Shown: in pieces, positions 16,748 to 27,112 of the stretch
Position numbering within the stretch: the first letter of the stretch is position 1
How the letters are laid out: every line of letters starts with the position of its first letter
Program-made: the position numbers and the translations under genes
The notes under the pieces: model-generated
Databases searched by the model: none
Told to the model about the DNA's origin: nothing
Seen by the model: the letters and a program-made list of their open reading frames with translations, nothing else
NCBI GenBank assembly: GCA_017408585.1
Contig: JAFQUJ010000017.1
Coordinates: 62,001-126,000 of the forward strand
From: Clostridia bacterium
Lineage (GTDB): Bacteria; Bacillota; Clostridia; Oscillospirales; CAG-272
Direction: 5' to 3'
DNA length: 64,000 nucleotides

Positions 16748-18220
16748 TTATATTAGCTTATATGCGTCCTTTAGGGCTGGGTAGAGCACCTTGAAGGCTT
16801 GATATTTTTTCTCGTAGGCTTCGACAAGGTCGGGGCTTGGGAGAATGCTATCCTTGATTTTTATAAGTGCTCTTGTGGCGCTCTCTACGCTATCGTATTC
16901 GCCACAGCCGACCATTGCAAGAATTGCTCCACCATAGGCAGGGCCCTCCTCGATTTCGGGGCGACAAATCTCAATGCCGAGGGCATTTGCGCACACGATA
17001 CGCCAAATCTCGTTCTTTGCTCCACCACCACAAATTAGGCTTTTCTCGATACATACCCCACTCTTTTTTGCAATTTCGATACAATCACGAAGAGCGAAGG
17101 TAACTCCCTCCATTACAGCCAGAGTCATTTGCTCTCTTGTGGTATTGGGGCGCATACCGATAAATGCACCTCTTGCATCTACATCATTATGAGGGCTTCT
17201 TTCACCCATGAGATAAGGTAGAAAATACACATCGTTTTTGCCAAGATACTTATAAAGTCCCTTTTGCTCGCCTGCGTAATCGTCGCTTTCAAGCACATTC
17301 TCCATCCACCATTTATTACATGATGCGGCGCTTAAAATACAGCCCATCAGGTGATATGCTCCACTTGCGTGACAGAAGGAGTGAAGCGCGTTTGCGCTAT
17401 CAACTGAGAACTCGTTTTTCGAGATAAACACAGTTCCGCTTGTGCCAAGAGAGATATTACAAGAGCCGTCCTCGACTGTGCCTGTACCAACTGCGGCAGC
17501 GGCATTATCTCCTGCGCCGGCGCATATTACAACGCTCTCGCTAAGTCCTGTCACCCTTGCCATTTGAGGCAAGAGCGTGCCGATTGGCTCGTATGACTCA
17601 TAAAGCGTTGGTAGCCATTCACGCTTGACATGGCAAATTTCTATCATTTCATCGCTCCATTTGCGATTTTTCACATCAAGCAAAAGCATTCCGCTGGCAT
17701 CGGAATAGTCGGTTGCGTGTACTCCGCTTAGCTTATATGCAAGATAGTCCTTAGGAAGCATAATTTTTGCGATTTTTGCAAAGTTATCGCTCTCGTTTTG
17801 CTCCAGCCAAAGAATTTTTGGTGCTGTGAAGCCTGCAAAGGAAATGTTTGCAGTATATTTTGAGAGCGTTTCCTTTCCAATTACCTCGTTTAGATAATCG
17901 CTTTGCTCCTGTGTTCTACCATCGTTCCAAAGAATTGCGGGGCGAATTACATTATCGTTTTCGTCAAGAACGACAAGACCGTGCATCTGTCCACCAAAGG
18001 AAATTCCCTTGATTTGTGATTTATCGTAGCCCTGTGTCAGAGCGTCGAGCGCACGAAGGGTGGCGTCCAGCCAATCCTGCGGATTTTGCTCGCTCCAGCC
18101 GTTTCTCGGGTATGCGATTGGGTAGTCGCGACTTACGCTATTTATGATTTTTCCGTCGGCACTCACCAAAAGAAGCTTGACTGATGATGTGCCGAGGTCA
18201 ATTCCAATATAACTGTTCAT
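16748..18220 (-). CDS. xylB: Xylulokinase
   Basis: XylB phosphorylates D-xylulose to xylulose 5-phosphate, feeding the pentose phosphate route. The 490-residue FGGY-family kinase shows YIGIDLGTSSVKLLLV (phosphate 1 site), SGWSEQNPQDW-like NGWSEQNP, GISFGGQMHGLVVLD and the C-terminal GGGAKNEIWRIVCANALG. ATG 18220 begins one base after the xylA stop, so translation is coupled; an upstream in-frame TTG within xylA is rejected. The terminator follows at once. Length is normal. No xylose transporter or XylR gene is in view. Confidence 0.95.
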   Translation of the reverse strand: MNSYIGIDLGTSSVKLLLVSADGKIINSVSRDYPIAYPRNGWSEQNPQDWLDATLRALDALTQGYDKSQIKGISFGGQMHGLVVLDENDNVIRPAILWNDGRTQEQSDYLNEVIGKETLSKYTANISFAGFTAPKILWLEQNESDNFAKIAKIMLPKDYLAYKLSGVHATDYSDASGMLLLDVKNRKWSDEMIEICHVKREWLPTLYESYEPIGTLLPQMARVTGLSESVVICAGAGDNAAAAVGTGTVEDGSCNISLGTSGTVFISKNEFSVDSANALHSFCHASGAYHLMGCILSAASCNKWWMENVLESDDYAGEQKGLYKYLGKNDVYFLPYLMGERSPHNDVDARGAFIGMRPNTTREQMTLAVMEGVTFALRDCIEIAKKSGVCIEKSLICGGGAKNEIWRIVCANALGIEICRPEIEEGPAYGGAILAMVGCGEYDSVESATRALIKIKDSILPSPDLVEAYEKKYQAFKVLYPALKDAYKLI

Positions 18221-18221
18221 A

Positions 18222-19538
18222 TTAACCAAATAGTATGCTATTTACGATTGCCTCGAGGCTCTCCTGCTTTCCACTACCCGGAAGCTCACAAGTGCCTCTG
18301 TCGCACGCATACTGTGCAATTTCCTCGAGCGTTGCACCCTCGCTCATGATTTTTTGACCGATTTCGGTGCTTGTATAGCTTGAATATCTTTTTTCGATAA
18401 AGCCATCAATCCTGCCGTCCTCGATTAGCTCCGCTGCCTTGATAAGACCAAGAGCAAAGGTATCCATACCGAGAATGAACGCCTCAAACATATCCTCGTA
18501 GGTGTATGATGGGCGACGGTTCTTAGCGTCAAAGTTAAAGCCACCTGTGAGTCCGCCCGCCTTGAGAACCTCGTACATACACATAGTTGCAGTATAAACA
18601 TCGAATGGGAACTCGTCGGTATCCCAGCCGAGAAGCATATCGCCTTGGTTTGCGTCGATTGAGCCGAGCATTCCGTTAATTGCGCTAACTCTTAGGTCGT
18701 GCTGGAAGGTGTGACCTGCAAGTGTTGCGTGGTTTGCCTCAATGTTCATTTTGAAGTCCTTATCAAGACCATGCGCCTTCAAAAAGCCGATTGCGGTTGC
18801 AGCGTCAAAATCGTATTGATGCTTCATTGGCTCTTTCGGCTTAGGCTCAATGTAGAAATCACCTGTAAAGCCAATCTTGCGTCCGTATTCAACTGCCATT
18901 TTCATTAGGCGTGCGATATTGTCCTGCTCAAACGCCATATCGGTATTGAGAAGGGTTTCGTAGCCCTCTCGTCCACCCCAAAACACATATCCTCGTCCAC
19001 CGAGCTTTACTGTTAGCTCGAGCGCCTTTTTAACCTGTGCGCAAGCAAAGGCGAAAACCTCTGCGCTATTTGACGAGCCTGCGCCATTTACAAAGCGAGG
19101 ATTTGAGAACATATTAGCAGTTCCCCAAAGGCACTTAATGTCTGTGCCCTCCATCTTTTCGAGAATGTAATCTGTTATCTCGTCAAGACGGCGATTTGTT
19201 TCGTTGATGTCCTGTGCCTCAGGAACGATATCAACATCGTGGAAGCAGAAATATTTGATGCCGAGCTTCTGCATAAACTCAAATCCTGCATCAACCTTAG
19301 CCTTAGCGTGCTCCATTGTGCCATACTCTTGTCCAAAGGACTTGTCGGCAACTCCACGACCGAACATATCTGTTCCCTCAGCGCAAAGATTGTGCCACCA
19401 AGCCATAGCGAATGGTAGGTGCTCGCTCATTTTTTTGCCGAAAATTACTCTGTCGGCATCGTAATACTTGAAGGCAAGAGGGTTTTTGCTCTTTGAGCCC
19501 TCGTATTTAATTTGTGGGATATTTTTGAAAATTTCCAT
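18222..19538 (-). CDS. xylA: Xylose isomerase
   Basis: XylA interconverts D-xylose and D-xylulose in the cytoplasm using two divalent metals. The 438-residue protein is a class II xylose isomerase: [12 protein letters not shown] (catalytic His and Asp), [50 protein letters not shown] and [19 protein letters not shown] carry the metal and substrate ligands. Length is typical of class II. AAGGAGAG lies before ATG 19538 and a sigma-A promoter at 19569-19597. It forms a two-gene operon with xylB. Confidence 0.96.
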   Translation of the reverse strand: MEIFKNIPQIKYEGSKSKNPLAFKYYDADRVIFGKKMSEHLPFAMAWWHNLCAEGTDMFGRGVADKSFGQEYGTMEHAKAKVDAGFEFMQKLGIKYFCFHDVDIVPEAQDINETNRRLDEITDYILEKMEGTDIKCLWGTANMFSNPRFVNGAGSSNSAEVFAFACAQVKKALELTVKLGGRGYVFWGGREGYETLLNTDMAFEQDNIARLMKMAVEYGRKIGFTGDFYIEPKPKEPMKHQYDFDAATAIGFLKAHGLDKDFKMNIEANHATLAGHTFQHDLRVSAINGMLGSIDANQGDMLLGWDTDEFPFDVYTATMCMYEVLKAGGLTGGFNFDAKNRRPSYTYEDMFEAFILGMDTFALGLIKAAELIEDGRIDGFIEKRYSSYTSTEIGQKIMSEGATLEEIAQYACDRGTCELPGSGKQESLEAIVNSILFG

Positions 19539-19568
19539 ATTAGCTCTCCTTAAATTATTATTACTTAT

Positions 19569-19597
19569 ATTTTAATATATATTCATGCTTTTTTCAA
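19569..19597 (-). promoter_or_regulatory. Promoter of xylA-xylB
   Basis: Minus strand TTGAAA (19592-19597), 17 bases, TAAAAT (19569-19574). No clear XylR or CcpA operator was seen. Confidence 0.6.
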
Positions 19598-19607
19598 TAC
19601 CTCGTGC

Positions 19608-19638
19608 AAAAAATCCAAGGATTTCTCCTTGGATTTTT
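19608..19638 (-). terminator. Terminator of the serpin gene
   Basis: AAAATCCAAGGA / TCCTTGGATTTT hairpin just beyond the serpin stop. Confidence 0.85.
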
Positions 19639-19651
19639 AATATTTTACTGT

Positions 19652-21076
19652 CTAAATGTCCATTACCGCACCGATAAACACAGGAAGATTGGTTGCGTTA
19701 TCGACAATCATATAAACAAAGGGGCGGTCAAGCGTTACGCTCCAATAAATCTTGCTTTCGCTTTCTGCGCTATCCTCAACCATCGTAACCGCACCTGCCC
19801 TTGTACCGAGGTTGTCAAGGGAGATAAAGGTTTTGTGGACAACTTGGCTTATGTACAGGCTCTCGTTTGAGATATTTCCAAAATCGGCACTGCCCTGCAA
19901 AAATGCGGTTGGCATTCCGAGCTCGCTCAAAAGCTCATTCATTTCAAGCGAATATTCGTGCTCGAATTTAGGTACTTGAATTATGCCCTCTCCGCCGTGC
20001 TTTACACTGCCCAAGGTATCAAGCAGGGTCTGTGCGTCAAGTGACGCAATATAGTCATTTATCGACACAGCCTCGCCCGGAAGCAACGCCACAAAGCTAT
20101 AAGCGCCACCCTCGTAGTTCTTTTTAAAGCCCGTTGCGCTATCTGTTTCGATATACATATATTCGCCGTCACGATACATCATCTCAACCTGCTTTTTATT
20201 GCCTGAAATGTTGGTGAATTCACCGTCATAGTTGCAATTTTCGTTAAACGGTCTTTCCCATTTTGCATCAAACATAATCGCGTTTATCAGATACATCACC
20301 GCCTCTTGCGGTATTTCCTTTAAGATTTCCTTTATCATTGAGTCGGTGTTTTTATCGACCCATGCGTTGATGCTGTTGACTGTTGTATCGTCAAATTTTG
20401 CCCTGTAAAGCTCTGCGCGGAAATATCTTTGATTTTTCTCTAAAAATTCACTCTTTACCACAAAGGAATCCGAGCTTTTAAACCATATGGAGTTCGCAAT
20501 TTTAAGCGTTGCGCCCTCGCTTGATGGCAGGCTCTGTCTGTAAGATGCAAGATAATTATTCAACTCCTCGAGGGTAATGTTATCGGCAAGAAGCGCCTCC
20601 ATTTCCGCTCTTGTTTGTCCGCACGCGCCGTTTGCATTCATCGCAAGCGCCATTTGTACGGATAGCGGAGAAATAAAGACATTCTCATTTTCGCTCTTTT
20701 TTGCAAACGCCTTAAAAAGGTCGAGTGACAGCTTCATTTGAGAGGATATAAATCTCTGATCTAAGATTTTAATAAAATCTATTTCCTCCATCATATCCGC
20801 TGTGAGATTTACCACACTGTCATCGAGCTCCTTTTCGACAGGCTCGTCTAAAGCACTTGACGACTCCTCACTTGATGATGACTCATTTGATGTCGTTTCG
20901 CTTGATGGCTCTCCCGGTGACTCTTGGGTATCAAGAGTGCTGCTTTGCTCTTGCACTTTTTCGGACTCTGAGCTTTGTGCCATCTCACTTGAGGATTCTG
21001 TGCTATCGGTCGCGCACGATGCAAGCACGCCTAAAAGCATACACGCTAAAAGGAATATTGCTATTGTTTTTTTCAT
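19652..21076 (-). CDS. Lipid-anchored serpin (serine protease inhibitor)
   Basis: A 474-residue secreted lipoprotein: lipobox LASC (Cys 21), a roughly 60-residue Ser/Glu/Thr linker, then a full serpin domain (NVFISPLSVQMALAMNANGA, NSIWFKSSDSF, NAIMFDAKWERPFNEN, ALLPGEAVSINDYI, VHKTFISLDNLGTRAGAVT, DRPFVYMIVDNATNLPVFIGAV). Serpins trap proteases by offering a reactive-centre loop that inserts into a beta-sheet once cut. The hinge GTRAGAVT (about 424-431) keeps the small residues needed for insertion, so it should be inhibitory; the cleavage residue falls near DSAES, but the target protease cannot be named. Surface serpins in gut bacteria are thought to guard against host or bacterial proteases. 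Confidence 0.92.
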   Translation of the reverse strand: MKKTIAIFLLACMLLGVLASCATDSTESSSEMAQSSESEKVQEQSSTLDTQESPGEPSSETTSNESSSSEESSSALDEPVEKELDDSVVNLTADMMEEIDFIKILDQRFISSQMKLSLDLFKAFAKKSENENVFISPLSVQMALAMNANGACGQTRAEMEALLADNITLEELNNYLASYRQSLPSSEGATLKIANSIWFKSSDSFVVKSEFLEKNQRYFRAELYRAKFDDTTVNSINAWVDKNTDSMIKEILKEIPQEAVMYLINAIMFDAKWERPFNENCNYDGEFTNISGNKKQVEMMYRDGEYMYIETDSATGFKKNYEGGAYSFVALLPGEAVSINDYIASLDAQTLLDTLGSVKHGGEGIIQVPKFEHEYSLEMNELLSELGMPTAFLQGSADFGNISNESLYISQVVHKTFISLDNLGTRAGAVTMVEDSAESESKIYWSVTLDRPFVYMIVDNATNLPVFIGAVMDI

Positions 21077-21113
21077 AGTCTGTGCCTCCTATATTATTTG
21101 TTCTCCCATTTTT

Positions 21114-21142
21114 AGGATAGCACGCACATTTGACAATGTCAA
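21114..21142 (-). promoter_or_regulatory. Promoter of the serpin gene with a palindromic -35
   Basis: Minus strand TTGACA (21137-21142), 17 bases, TATCCT (21114-21119) with extended TGC. The -35 is half of the palindrome TTGACATTGTCAA, a possible operator. Confidence 0.55.
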
Positions 21143-21204
21143 CAAATTACACAAAGCTTTCAGGCTGTTTTCACAAAATCCTCAAAAAACCACTCTATAT
21201 CACA

Positions 21205-21237
21205 AAAAATCACTCAAGGAAAGCCTTGAGTGATTTA
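21205..21237 (-). terminator. Terminator of the MoxR/VWA operon
   Basis: AATCACTCAAGG / CCTTGAGTGATT hairpin followed on the minus strand by a T-run, eleven bases after the operon's last stop. Confidence 0.85.
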
Positions 21238-21247
21238 ATTGATTGGA

Positions 21248-24178
21248 TTATCTACCTCTCATGGAAGCAATACGCTCTTCCTCGGTCATTGTATTGCCCT
21301 TATCCTTCTTCTTAGGTGAGAAGTGACGGAATACGATGTCGAGAAGGAACAATAGTAGGATTGCGATTACAGTAGGTGTTGAAATGTCCTTTGGAATCTC
21401 AACAAATTCGTCCTTTTGGATATCATAGAAGCTTTCGCTATCCGGCATGATTTTTCCACCGCCCGCTGTTGCAAGGTCCTCAATTACCGCACCACCATTA
21501 ACGAGGTTTAGGTTATATTCGTCAGGATAGAAGCCAACTACCGCGTACTCAGTTCTATCTATGGTTTGAGCATCTTCCTTGGATTGAAGCTTAATTTCCA
21601 AATGATATGTGCCTGATTCATCGTCAGTTGTGATTTCTGTTCTGTATCTTGTATCTGCAACACGGTTGTCAGAGGTGATTACGATTTCTGTTCTAGTGCC
21701 ATCGGGATCAACCTTGTAAACGACAATATGCTCATCATCTCTGAGTCTCTTTTGAGTTTCGATGGTTAGTCTTGTAACATCGTCAACACGCTGGCTTGTA
21801 ACCTTAAGACCGCTTGAGCCTATCTTATCGTTTATTGAGTTTATAAGAAGGTTTTCTACGATTTTACTATTTGCAAAGCCATCGTTATCATTGAATAGCG
21901 ATCTTGACCATGCGCCACCGAGATCACTCATATAAACGGTTGTATGTCCTAGTCCGTAATCCCATTCAGCGATAATTGGTCTTAGGTCATCAGCGGAGAG
22001 TATCATCTTCGCTCCGTTTTTGATGGTTGTACCATAGTAACCGCCGATTGTATCAAACTCTGTGCCCTCGCCTGTTGGAATTCCAACAAGAATAGCGCCA
22101 TCGTTTCTCTTTTCAAGCTTTGTATCTCTTTCGTTGATTGGCTCACCCTTTATCATTTGAGCAATTTTGATAAGTGATTGCTCAAGGTCAAGGCTCTTTG
22201 ATACATAGCTGAAGTTACCGTGACCGATAGCGGCAAGCTTACTAAGCTCATCAAGCATTGTTGCTTGGTCTCTACCGATAGCGATTGTAGATGTGGTAAC
22301 GCCTGCGTCAGCCATTCTACGAACGGTGTTATCATAGCCTGAGCCCTTATCAGATGGTTCACCATCGGAGAGGAATACCATTTGCTTTAGGTCTGCGTCA
22401 GATTCGGAGAGCATCTTATTAGCTGCGTCGATTGCGAACTTATAGTTTGTACCATAAGGCTTCATCAAGTATCCGTTTGCATCGTTGTGATTCTTTAATG
22501 GCTCACCACCACCAACACGGTTTGAGTATGATGGGTTTGTCTCATCACTATGAGCATAGAAGAATGACTCAAACGAGTAGTTGATTTGCTCAATCATCCA
22601 CTCCTTTTCCTCAAGCTGAGTAAGTGGCATAGCTATTGATGCGTCTGCGTCAAAGAATACAAGTCCTACATAATCCTCGGGTGTGAATTGCTCTGTATCA
22701 AGAAGAGCAATAACGCTTTCAAGGACCATGTCATAACGCGTCATCTTTTGACCATATTTATTGGTCTGTCCCTCAACAGGCTGACCCATTGATGATGAAA
22801 GGTCAACTGTGAGAATTGTCGCAATTACCTCTCTTCTTTCGTCGATTTTAAGGTCAACAGGAAGAATGTCAATGAGTGGGTTATTTGCGTAGGTTTTGTC
22901 ATTATAATTATAGGTGTTGCTTCCACAGGTGAATACAACTCCACGACCAATCTCCTCAACATATCTCTTTACTAGGTCAACTCCACCTGTTGGAAGATCT
23001 GCGAAATCAATGTTCATGAACACAATCTCGTCATATAGAAGGAGCTCCTCCATTACATCGGGGAAGTCTGTTGTTGAGATTTCCTCGTAGGTGCAACCAT
23101 TCTTTTCTACCATTGATTTGATGGTGCTTGTTACCTGCTTGCCATCTCCGTCAACCAGAAGAATATTTGCTACTCCATCAATTGAGAACCATGAGTAAAG
23201 AACATTATTTTGGGATATGGTATCTCCACCCTCCTCGGGCTCTACTACCGCATATACAGAGTGAATTCCTGCGCCCTCTGCCATATACTTGAAGGAATAT
23301 GTATTGTTTCCTTCCTTTATGGAGATGGTGCTGGAAAATACCTCGATATCATCTTGCTCGTCCCCCTCGGTTGAGCCTTGTGGAACCTCGTAGAAGGTGA
23401 TTTTTCCGCTAAGGGTTTCCTTGCTTGTGCTTGTTAGGGCAAGGTCGATAGAAACATTTGCGTTCTTTTCCTCAATTACTGTTGCATTCATTGAGAGCAT
23501 TTGAACCTCAACTGTTGCCTCGTCATTTAATACATCAAAGTAAGCTGCGTCAAGACGAATGTTTTCGCTTGATAGCTTTTTAGCTGCGCTCCATGCGTTT
23601 CCTATTGTTTGACGACCGTCGGAGAGCAAGATAACGCGCTTATTTACCTTTTCTGTATCAACCTTGAATATATCTGTAACAATGTATTCAAGAGCGCTTT
23701 GAATATTGGTGTTTCCCGGCTTTATAGTAGCCTCGGTTACATCTAGGTAATCGTCAAGCTTCTCGCCAAAATCGCTAAAATATGTATATTTTTCAGCGAA
23801 AACCAAAACGCCAATTTCTGTAAATTCATCCTCGCCTTCCTTTAAGCTCTTAATATAGTCGTTCATTTTATCCTTCATGGCAGAGTTTGACTGCGACATG
23901 TCGGCTACTACGACTATTTTTGTATCCTCAGGAGCAGTTGTTGTTTCAACAACCGCAATATCTGTGATAAGAGCAGTTGAAAGCGCAAGAATTAGTATGT
24001 GAAGAATAAGCGGAACTACATGCTTTATATTCCATCTACGGCTCTTATGAAGTCTAAAGAATGGGAATATAGCAAGTATGAACGCCGGCACCATTACAAG
24101 AAACAGCCATGGGCGTCCTATATCAATGGTTGTGCCTACCTCAGTAGCTAGGAATAGGTGCATAAAATTAGAACTCAT
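21248..24178 (-). CDS. Membrane protein with two von Willebrand factor A domains
   Basis: The product is about 976 residues. It opens with two membrane helices, followed by a degenerate VWA-like domain (IVVVADMSQSNSA) and, after about 400 residues, a second VWA domain with a full metal-ion site (ILTVDLSSSMG, then LVFFDADAS and MVFLSDGEPSDKGSG). It ends with a C-terminal helix (TVIAILLLFLLDIVF) and a basic tail. Between the VWA domains lies a class-I glutamine amidotransferase-like region (ILLVDGDGKQV, VFTCGSN). Proteins of this build close MoxR/DUF58 operons and are thought to assemble or sense surface complexes. It overlaps the preceding gene; the start is uncertain between GTG 24181 and ATG 24178, both after a G-run that can act as ribosome binding site. 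Confidence 0.8.
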   Translation of the reverse strand: MSSNFMHLFLATEVGTTIDIGRPWLFLVMVPAFILAIFPFFRLHKSRRWNIKHVVPLILHILILALSTALITDIAVVETTTAPEDTKIVVVADMSQSNSAMKDKMNDYIKSLKEGEDEFTEIGVLVFAEKYTYFSDFGEKLDDYLDVTEATIKPGNTNIQSALEYIVTDIFKVDTEKVNKRVILLSDGRQTIGNAWSAAKKLSSENIRLDAAYFDVLNDEATVEVQMLSMNATVIEEKNANVSIDLALTSTSKETLSGKITFYEVPQGSTEGDEQDDIEVFSSTISIKEGNNTYSFKYMAEGAGIHSVYAVVEPEEGGDTISQNNVLYSWFSIDGVANILLVDGDGKQVTSTIKSMVEKNGCTYEEISTTDFPDVMEELLLYDEIVFMNIDFADLPTGGVDLVKRYVEEIGRGVVFTCGSNTYNYNDKTYANNPLIDILPVDLKIDERREVIATILTVDLSSSMGQPVEGQTNKYGQKMTRYDMVLESVIALLDTEQFTPEDYVGLVFFDADASIAMPLTQLEEKEWMIEQINYSFESFFYAHSDETNPSYSNRVGGGEPLKNHNDANGYLMKPYGTNYKFAIDAANKMLSESDADLKQMVFLSDGEPSDKGSGYDNTVRRMADAGVTTSTIAIGRDQATMLDELSKLAAIGHGNFSYVSKSLDLEQSLIKIAQMIKGEPINERDTKLEKRNDGAILVGIPTGEGTEFDTIGGYYGTTIKNGAKMILSADDLRPIIAEWDYGLGHTTVYMSDLGGAWSRSLFNDNDGFANSKIVENLLINSINDKIGSSGLKVTSQRVDDVTRLTIETQKRLRDDEHIVVYKVDPDGTRTEIVITSDNRVADTRYRTEITTDDESGTYHLEIKLQSKEDAQTIDRTEYAVVGFYPDEYNLNLVNGGAVIEDLATAGGGKIMPDSESFYDIQKDEFVEIPKDISTPTVIAILLLFLLDIVFRHFSPKKKDKGNTMTEEERIASMRGR

Positions 24179-26201
24179 CACGATAATATACCCCCCATTC
24201 AACTACAAGTATTACGAGAAGCGCCATTACAATATATGGCCAAATCTCCATTGGCTCTTTTTTAACCTCAATGCCCGGGAGCACCTCTTTTGCAACAACC
24301 GTATCGCCTCTCATTTCGATATCGCTTTCGTCAGATGGAATGCTTGTTGGAAGCATGATTGTTTGCTCGTGTCCGTTTGCATATGTGATTGTTATTGCAT
24401 AGTTTCCAAGAAGCTCAAGATCAAGCTCTGCGTCTGTTGCCTCAAAGCTATCCTTTGTATCAAACTCGCCCTCTTCCTCGTTGAAATACTTAAATTCAAG
24501 ACCTGTTGCGCCAACAGGAGCGTTGAACTTAACTGTTTCTCCTACATCGAAGGATCTGTCTGAAACTACGCTGGGAAGGGAGAAGTTGATCATATTCATT
24601 GTAAGAAGTGGGAAGTCAATGAGCATATGTAGGTTAGTGTCATGAATGTCAAAGGACATACAAATAACTCTTACATTAGCCTCACGGCCAGCCATTATGA
24701 TAGGCGTATTATTACAAACGAACATTTCCTCGTACTTGGAATAGTCACTACATTCCAAGGGGCGGAACCTACCGATTGCAATATTTCTTCTCTTTCCTAT
24801 ATTTTTTGTGATTGTTTTATAAGCCTCAGAGCCTGTATCAACAGCAGGAATCATGTAAAGCGTTTGGTCCAAATCCTCTGCTTTAACAGGTGTTGCAGAT
24901 ACTTGAAGGCTTGTGCCGACAGGGTCCTTTTGTGGATTGATAAACCACACAGCACCATCGTCAGGGAGAACATCAGGCATAACACCGTCGAAGATGTAGA
25001 GGTTATAGCCCTCAATTGCTCCGCCGTTGTTTACTTGGCTGATCTCGCTCTTGATGTCTGTCTTGTTGCTAATTGAATAGCCTATATTACGAAGTAGCGT
25101 AATTAGGTATGTTGTCTTTGCAGGGTCTGCCTCTTGGCGTCCCTCTGTTTCCAGCATGGTTACATATGAGCTGACAACAAGAATTTTAACTCTTTCGCCC
25201 TCTTTTGCAAAGATATAGCGTTGGTTGTCCTCTAAAAGACCATCATTAATTACAGCGTCTGCGTTGCCGGCCTCTGTAATCTTATCAATTGTGATCCTCA
25301 TGCTCTGATATTCAGCAAGCGAGCTGATTTGATAATAGATTGCATTAGGAGCAACAAGGTTTTCCTTATGTGTAAAGGTAACTGTGTTTTTGCTTGATGT
25401 TAAGGTAACAGGCTGAGTGCTTACGAGTGAGCCATCAATATATAGGCTAATATAAGCATCTACCGGACGAGTTTCTTGATCCTCACCGTCAAGCGAGTAC
25501 ATGTTTATGGAAGCATTGAAGCTATACTTTCCACCCATGTATGTGTCTGTTAAATTAGTGATTGCAACATTGAAATCACTTTCCTTCGAGAAGCTCCTAA
25601 TCTCAACTCCGTCCGCATCGTAGTATTCCTTGTCGGTATAGAACAAGATCTTAGCGTCAGGGTTGATGCTCTGAACATTGTTTGCAAGCTCAAGAGCTCC
25701 GTCTATATCAGCTGTTCCAAGACCACATACGAGATCCTTTGCAGCAGATACAACTTCTACCTTTTGCGAGGTTCTAAACACTTGTGTATTTGGCTCTACT
25801 CCCGCGGTAATAAGCGTAAACTTATTGTTATCGCCGGCGGAGTTTGACTCCTTTTCGATTTCCTCGATTGCAAGCTCAAAGCGTGTTTTTCCGTCCTCGT
25901 TCTTTGTCAGCATACTAGCTGACGAGTCAAGAATTATTATCGTGTCCTTAGTCGTAAATGGTATAATTGTCGGCCTTGTAAGTGCAAGAGTTGCCAAAAT
26001 AACAGCAAGAATTTGCAATACAAGTAAAAGTGAAAATACGAAGTTGATAGGTAAACGATTTTTTACATATTTGAGGCTTCGTTTCCAAATAAATGTACTT
26101 GATACCGGCTTAGATACATACTTTGACTTGAGTATGTAAATAAGAATAATAATCGGTATAGCAAGTAAGCCAAGGAAGCCTAGTGCTTGAATAAAACCCA
26201 T
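24168..26201 (-). CDS. BatA-type membrane protein with VWA domain
   Basis: A 677-residue membrane protein. The N-terminus (GLLAIPIIILIYILKSKYVSK, a second helix at about 55-75) is the BatA N-terminal domain, followed by a VWA domain with the metal-ion site IILDSSASM (D-x-S-x-S). After an extended beta-rich middle, a C-terminal helix (IWPYIVMALLVILVVEW) anchors the other end. It shares its first base with the DUF58 stop region and overlaps the next gene, so translation is coupled. In the aerotolerance (Bat) and MoxR systems this position holds the partner of the MoxR chaperone; the specific client is not known. Confidence 0.85.
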   Translation of the reverse strand: MGFIQALGFLGLLAIPIIILIYILKSKYVSKPVSSTFIWKRSLKYVKNRLPINFVFSLLLVLQILAVILATLALTRPTIIPFTTKDTIIILDSSASMLTKNEDGKTRFELAIEEIEKESNSAGDNNKFTLITAGVEPNTQVFRTSQKVEVVSAAKDLVCGLGTADIDGALELANNVQSINPDAKILFYTDKEYYDADGVEIRSFSKESDFNVAITNLTDTYMGGKYSFNASINMYSLDGEDQETRPVDAYISLYIDGSLVSTQPVTLTSSKNTVTFTHKENLVAPNAIYYQISSLAEYQSMRITIDKITEAGNADAVINDGLLEDNQRYIFAKEGERVKILVVSSYVTMLETEGRQEADPAKTTYLITLLRNIGYSISNKTDIKSEISQVNNGGAIEGYNLYIFDGVMPDVLPDDGAVWFINPQKDPVGTSLQVSATPVKAEDLDQTLYMIPAVDTGSEAYKTITKNIGKRRNIAIGRFRPLECSDYSKYEEMFVCNNTPIIMAGREANVRVICMSFDIHDTNLHMLIDFPLLTMNMINFSLPSVVSDRSFDVGETVKFNAPVGATGLEFKYFNEEEGEFDTKDSFEATDAELDLELLGNYAITITYANGHEQTIMLPTSIPSDESDIEMRGDTVVAKEVLPGIEVKKEPMEIWPYIVMALLVILVVEWGVYYRDEF

Positions 26202-27100
26202 TATTTAATTAATTCCACCTCTGCTCCCTTTCCAAATATAACCTTTTCAATTGGATCGTCTGATGATACGGTGAAGAAGGTTGCCTCTCTTGAGGCACAG
26301 AAATCTATTAGCTCCTTCTCGTAATCGTCAAATGCCCTTTGGTAGGCCTCAACCATTTTTCTTGTGACACGCATTCTCATGTTTTTGGGGTCATCAAAGC
26401 TGATTGACTCCGCATCGATCATGTGAACACGACCATCAAAGTTTGGATATAGCTCGTCTGGAGATAATACCTGAATCATCAATACCTCTCTACGCTTAAA
26501 GGTCAAGAAGTCAACTGCCTTTTTCCAGTTACTCTCAGTCAAGAAATCCGAAATTATAATTGTTAAACCGTCATCATATCCAGGGTTTTCAATATTTACT
26601 ATAGCTTCTTCAAGGTCTGTTTCTCCCTCAAATTCTACATCCTCAAGAAATTGAGCTGCACGATAGAAGGAGTCCTTGTTATATACAGTAATACCAATGT
26701 CCTCTGCCTTATTGCCCTTGAGCAATTTAAAGGTAACTCTGTCCATTGCTGAAACCGAAAGATATCCAAATGCCGCTGCTATACGAAGCGCTGCCTGAGC
26801 CTTCTCGGGCTCACCGCACGCCATAGATCCTGACAGGTCAATCAAGATATGATTGTGCATCTGTCTTTCGTCTGTGAAAAGTCTTATAAAGTACTTTTCA
26901 AAACGGGCGTAAACATTCCAGTCGATACGCCTAATATCATCGCCGGGGAAATACTCACGGAAATCGGCAAATTCAACCGTATTTCCGTATGAACGAGCCT
27001 TTCTTCCACCACCGAAGTAACCTGTCATTGGATTTTTTAGCAATAATGAAGCGGCATCAAGACGGTCAAGAAATGCACCGTCTAATATTCTTCTTTTCAT
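26201..27100 (-). CDS. DUF58 domain protein (MoxR operon partner)
   Basis: A 299-residue cytoplasmic protein of the DUF58 family: GRKARSYGNTVEFADFREYFPGDDIRRIDWNVYAR, here cited only by its key motif YFPGDDIRRIDWN, plus HILIDLSGSM, a VWA-like metal site. DUF58 proteins nearly always follow a MoxR ATPase gene and precede VWA membrane proteins, as here. It is thought to link the ATPase to the membrane complex. The gap from the MoxR stop is 12 bases and its stop abuts the next start. Length is typical. Confidence 0.88.
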   Translation of the reverse strand: MKRRILDGAFLDRLDAASLLLKNPMTGYFGGGRKARSYGNTVEFADFREYFPGDDIRRIDWNVYARFEKYFIRLFTDERQMHNHILIDLSGSMACGEPEKAQAALRIAAAFGYLSVSAMDRVTFKLLKGNKAEDIGITVYNKDSFYRAAQFLEDVEFEGETDLEEAIVNIENPGYDDGLTIIISDFLTESNWKKAVDFLTFKRREVLMIQVLSPDELYPNFDGRVHMIDAESISFDDPKNMRMRVTRKMVEAYQRAFDDYEKELIDFCASREATFFTVSSDDPIEKVIFGKGAEVELIK

Positions 27101-27112
27101 CTCAACCGCCTA

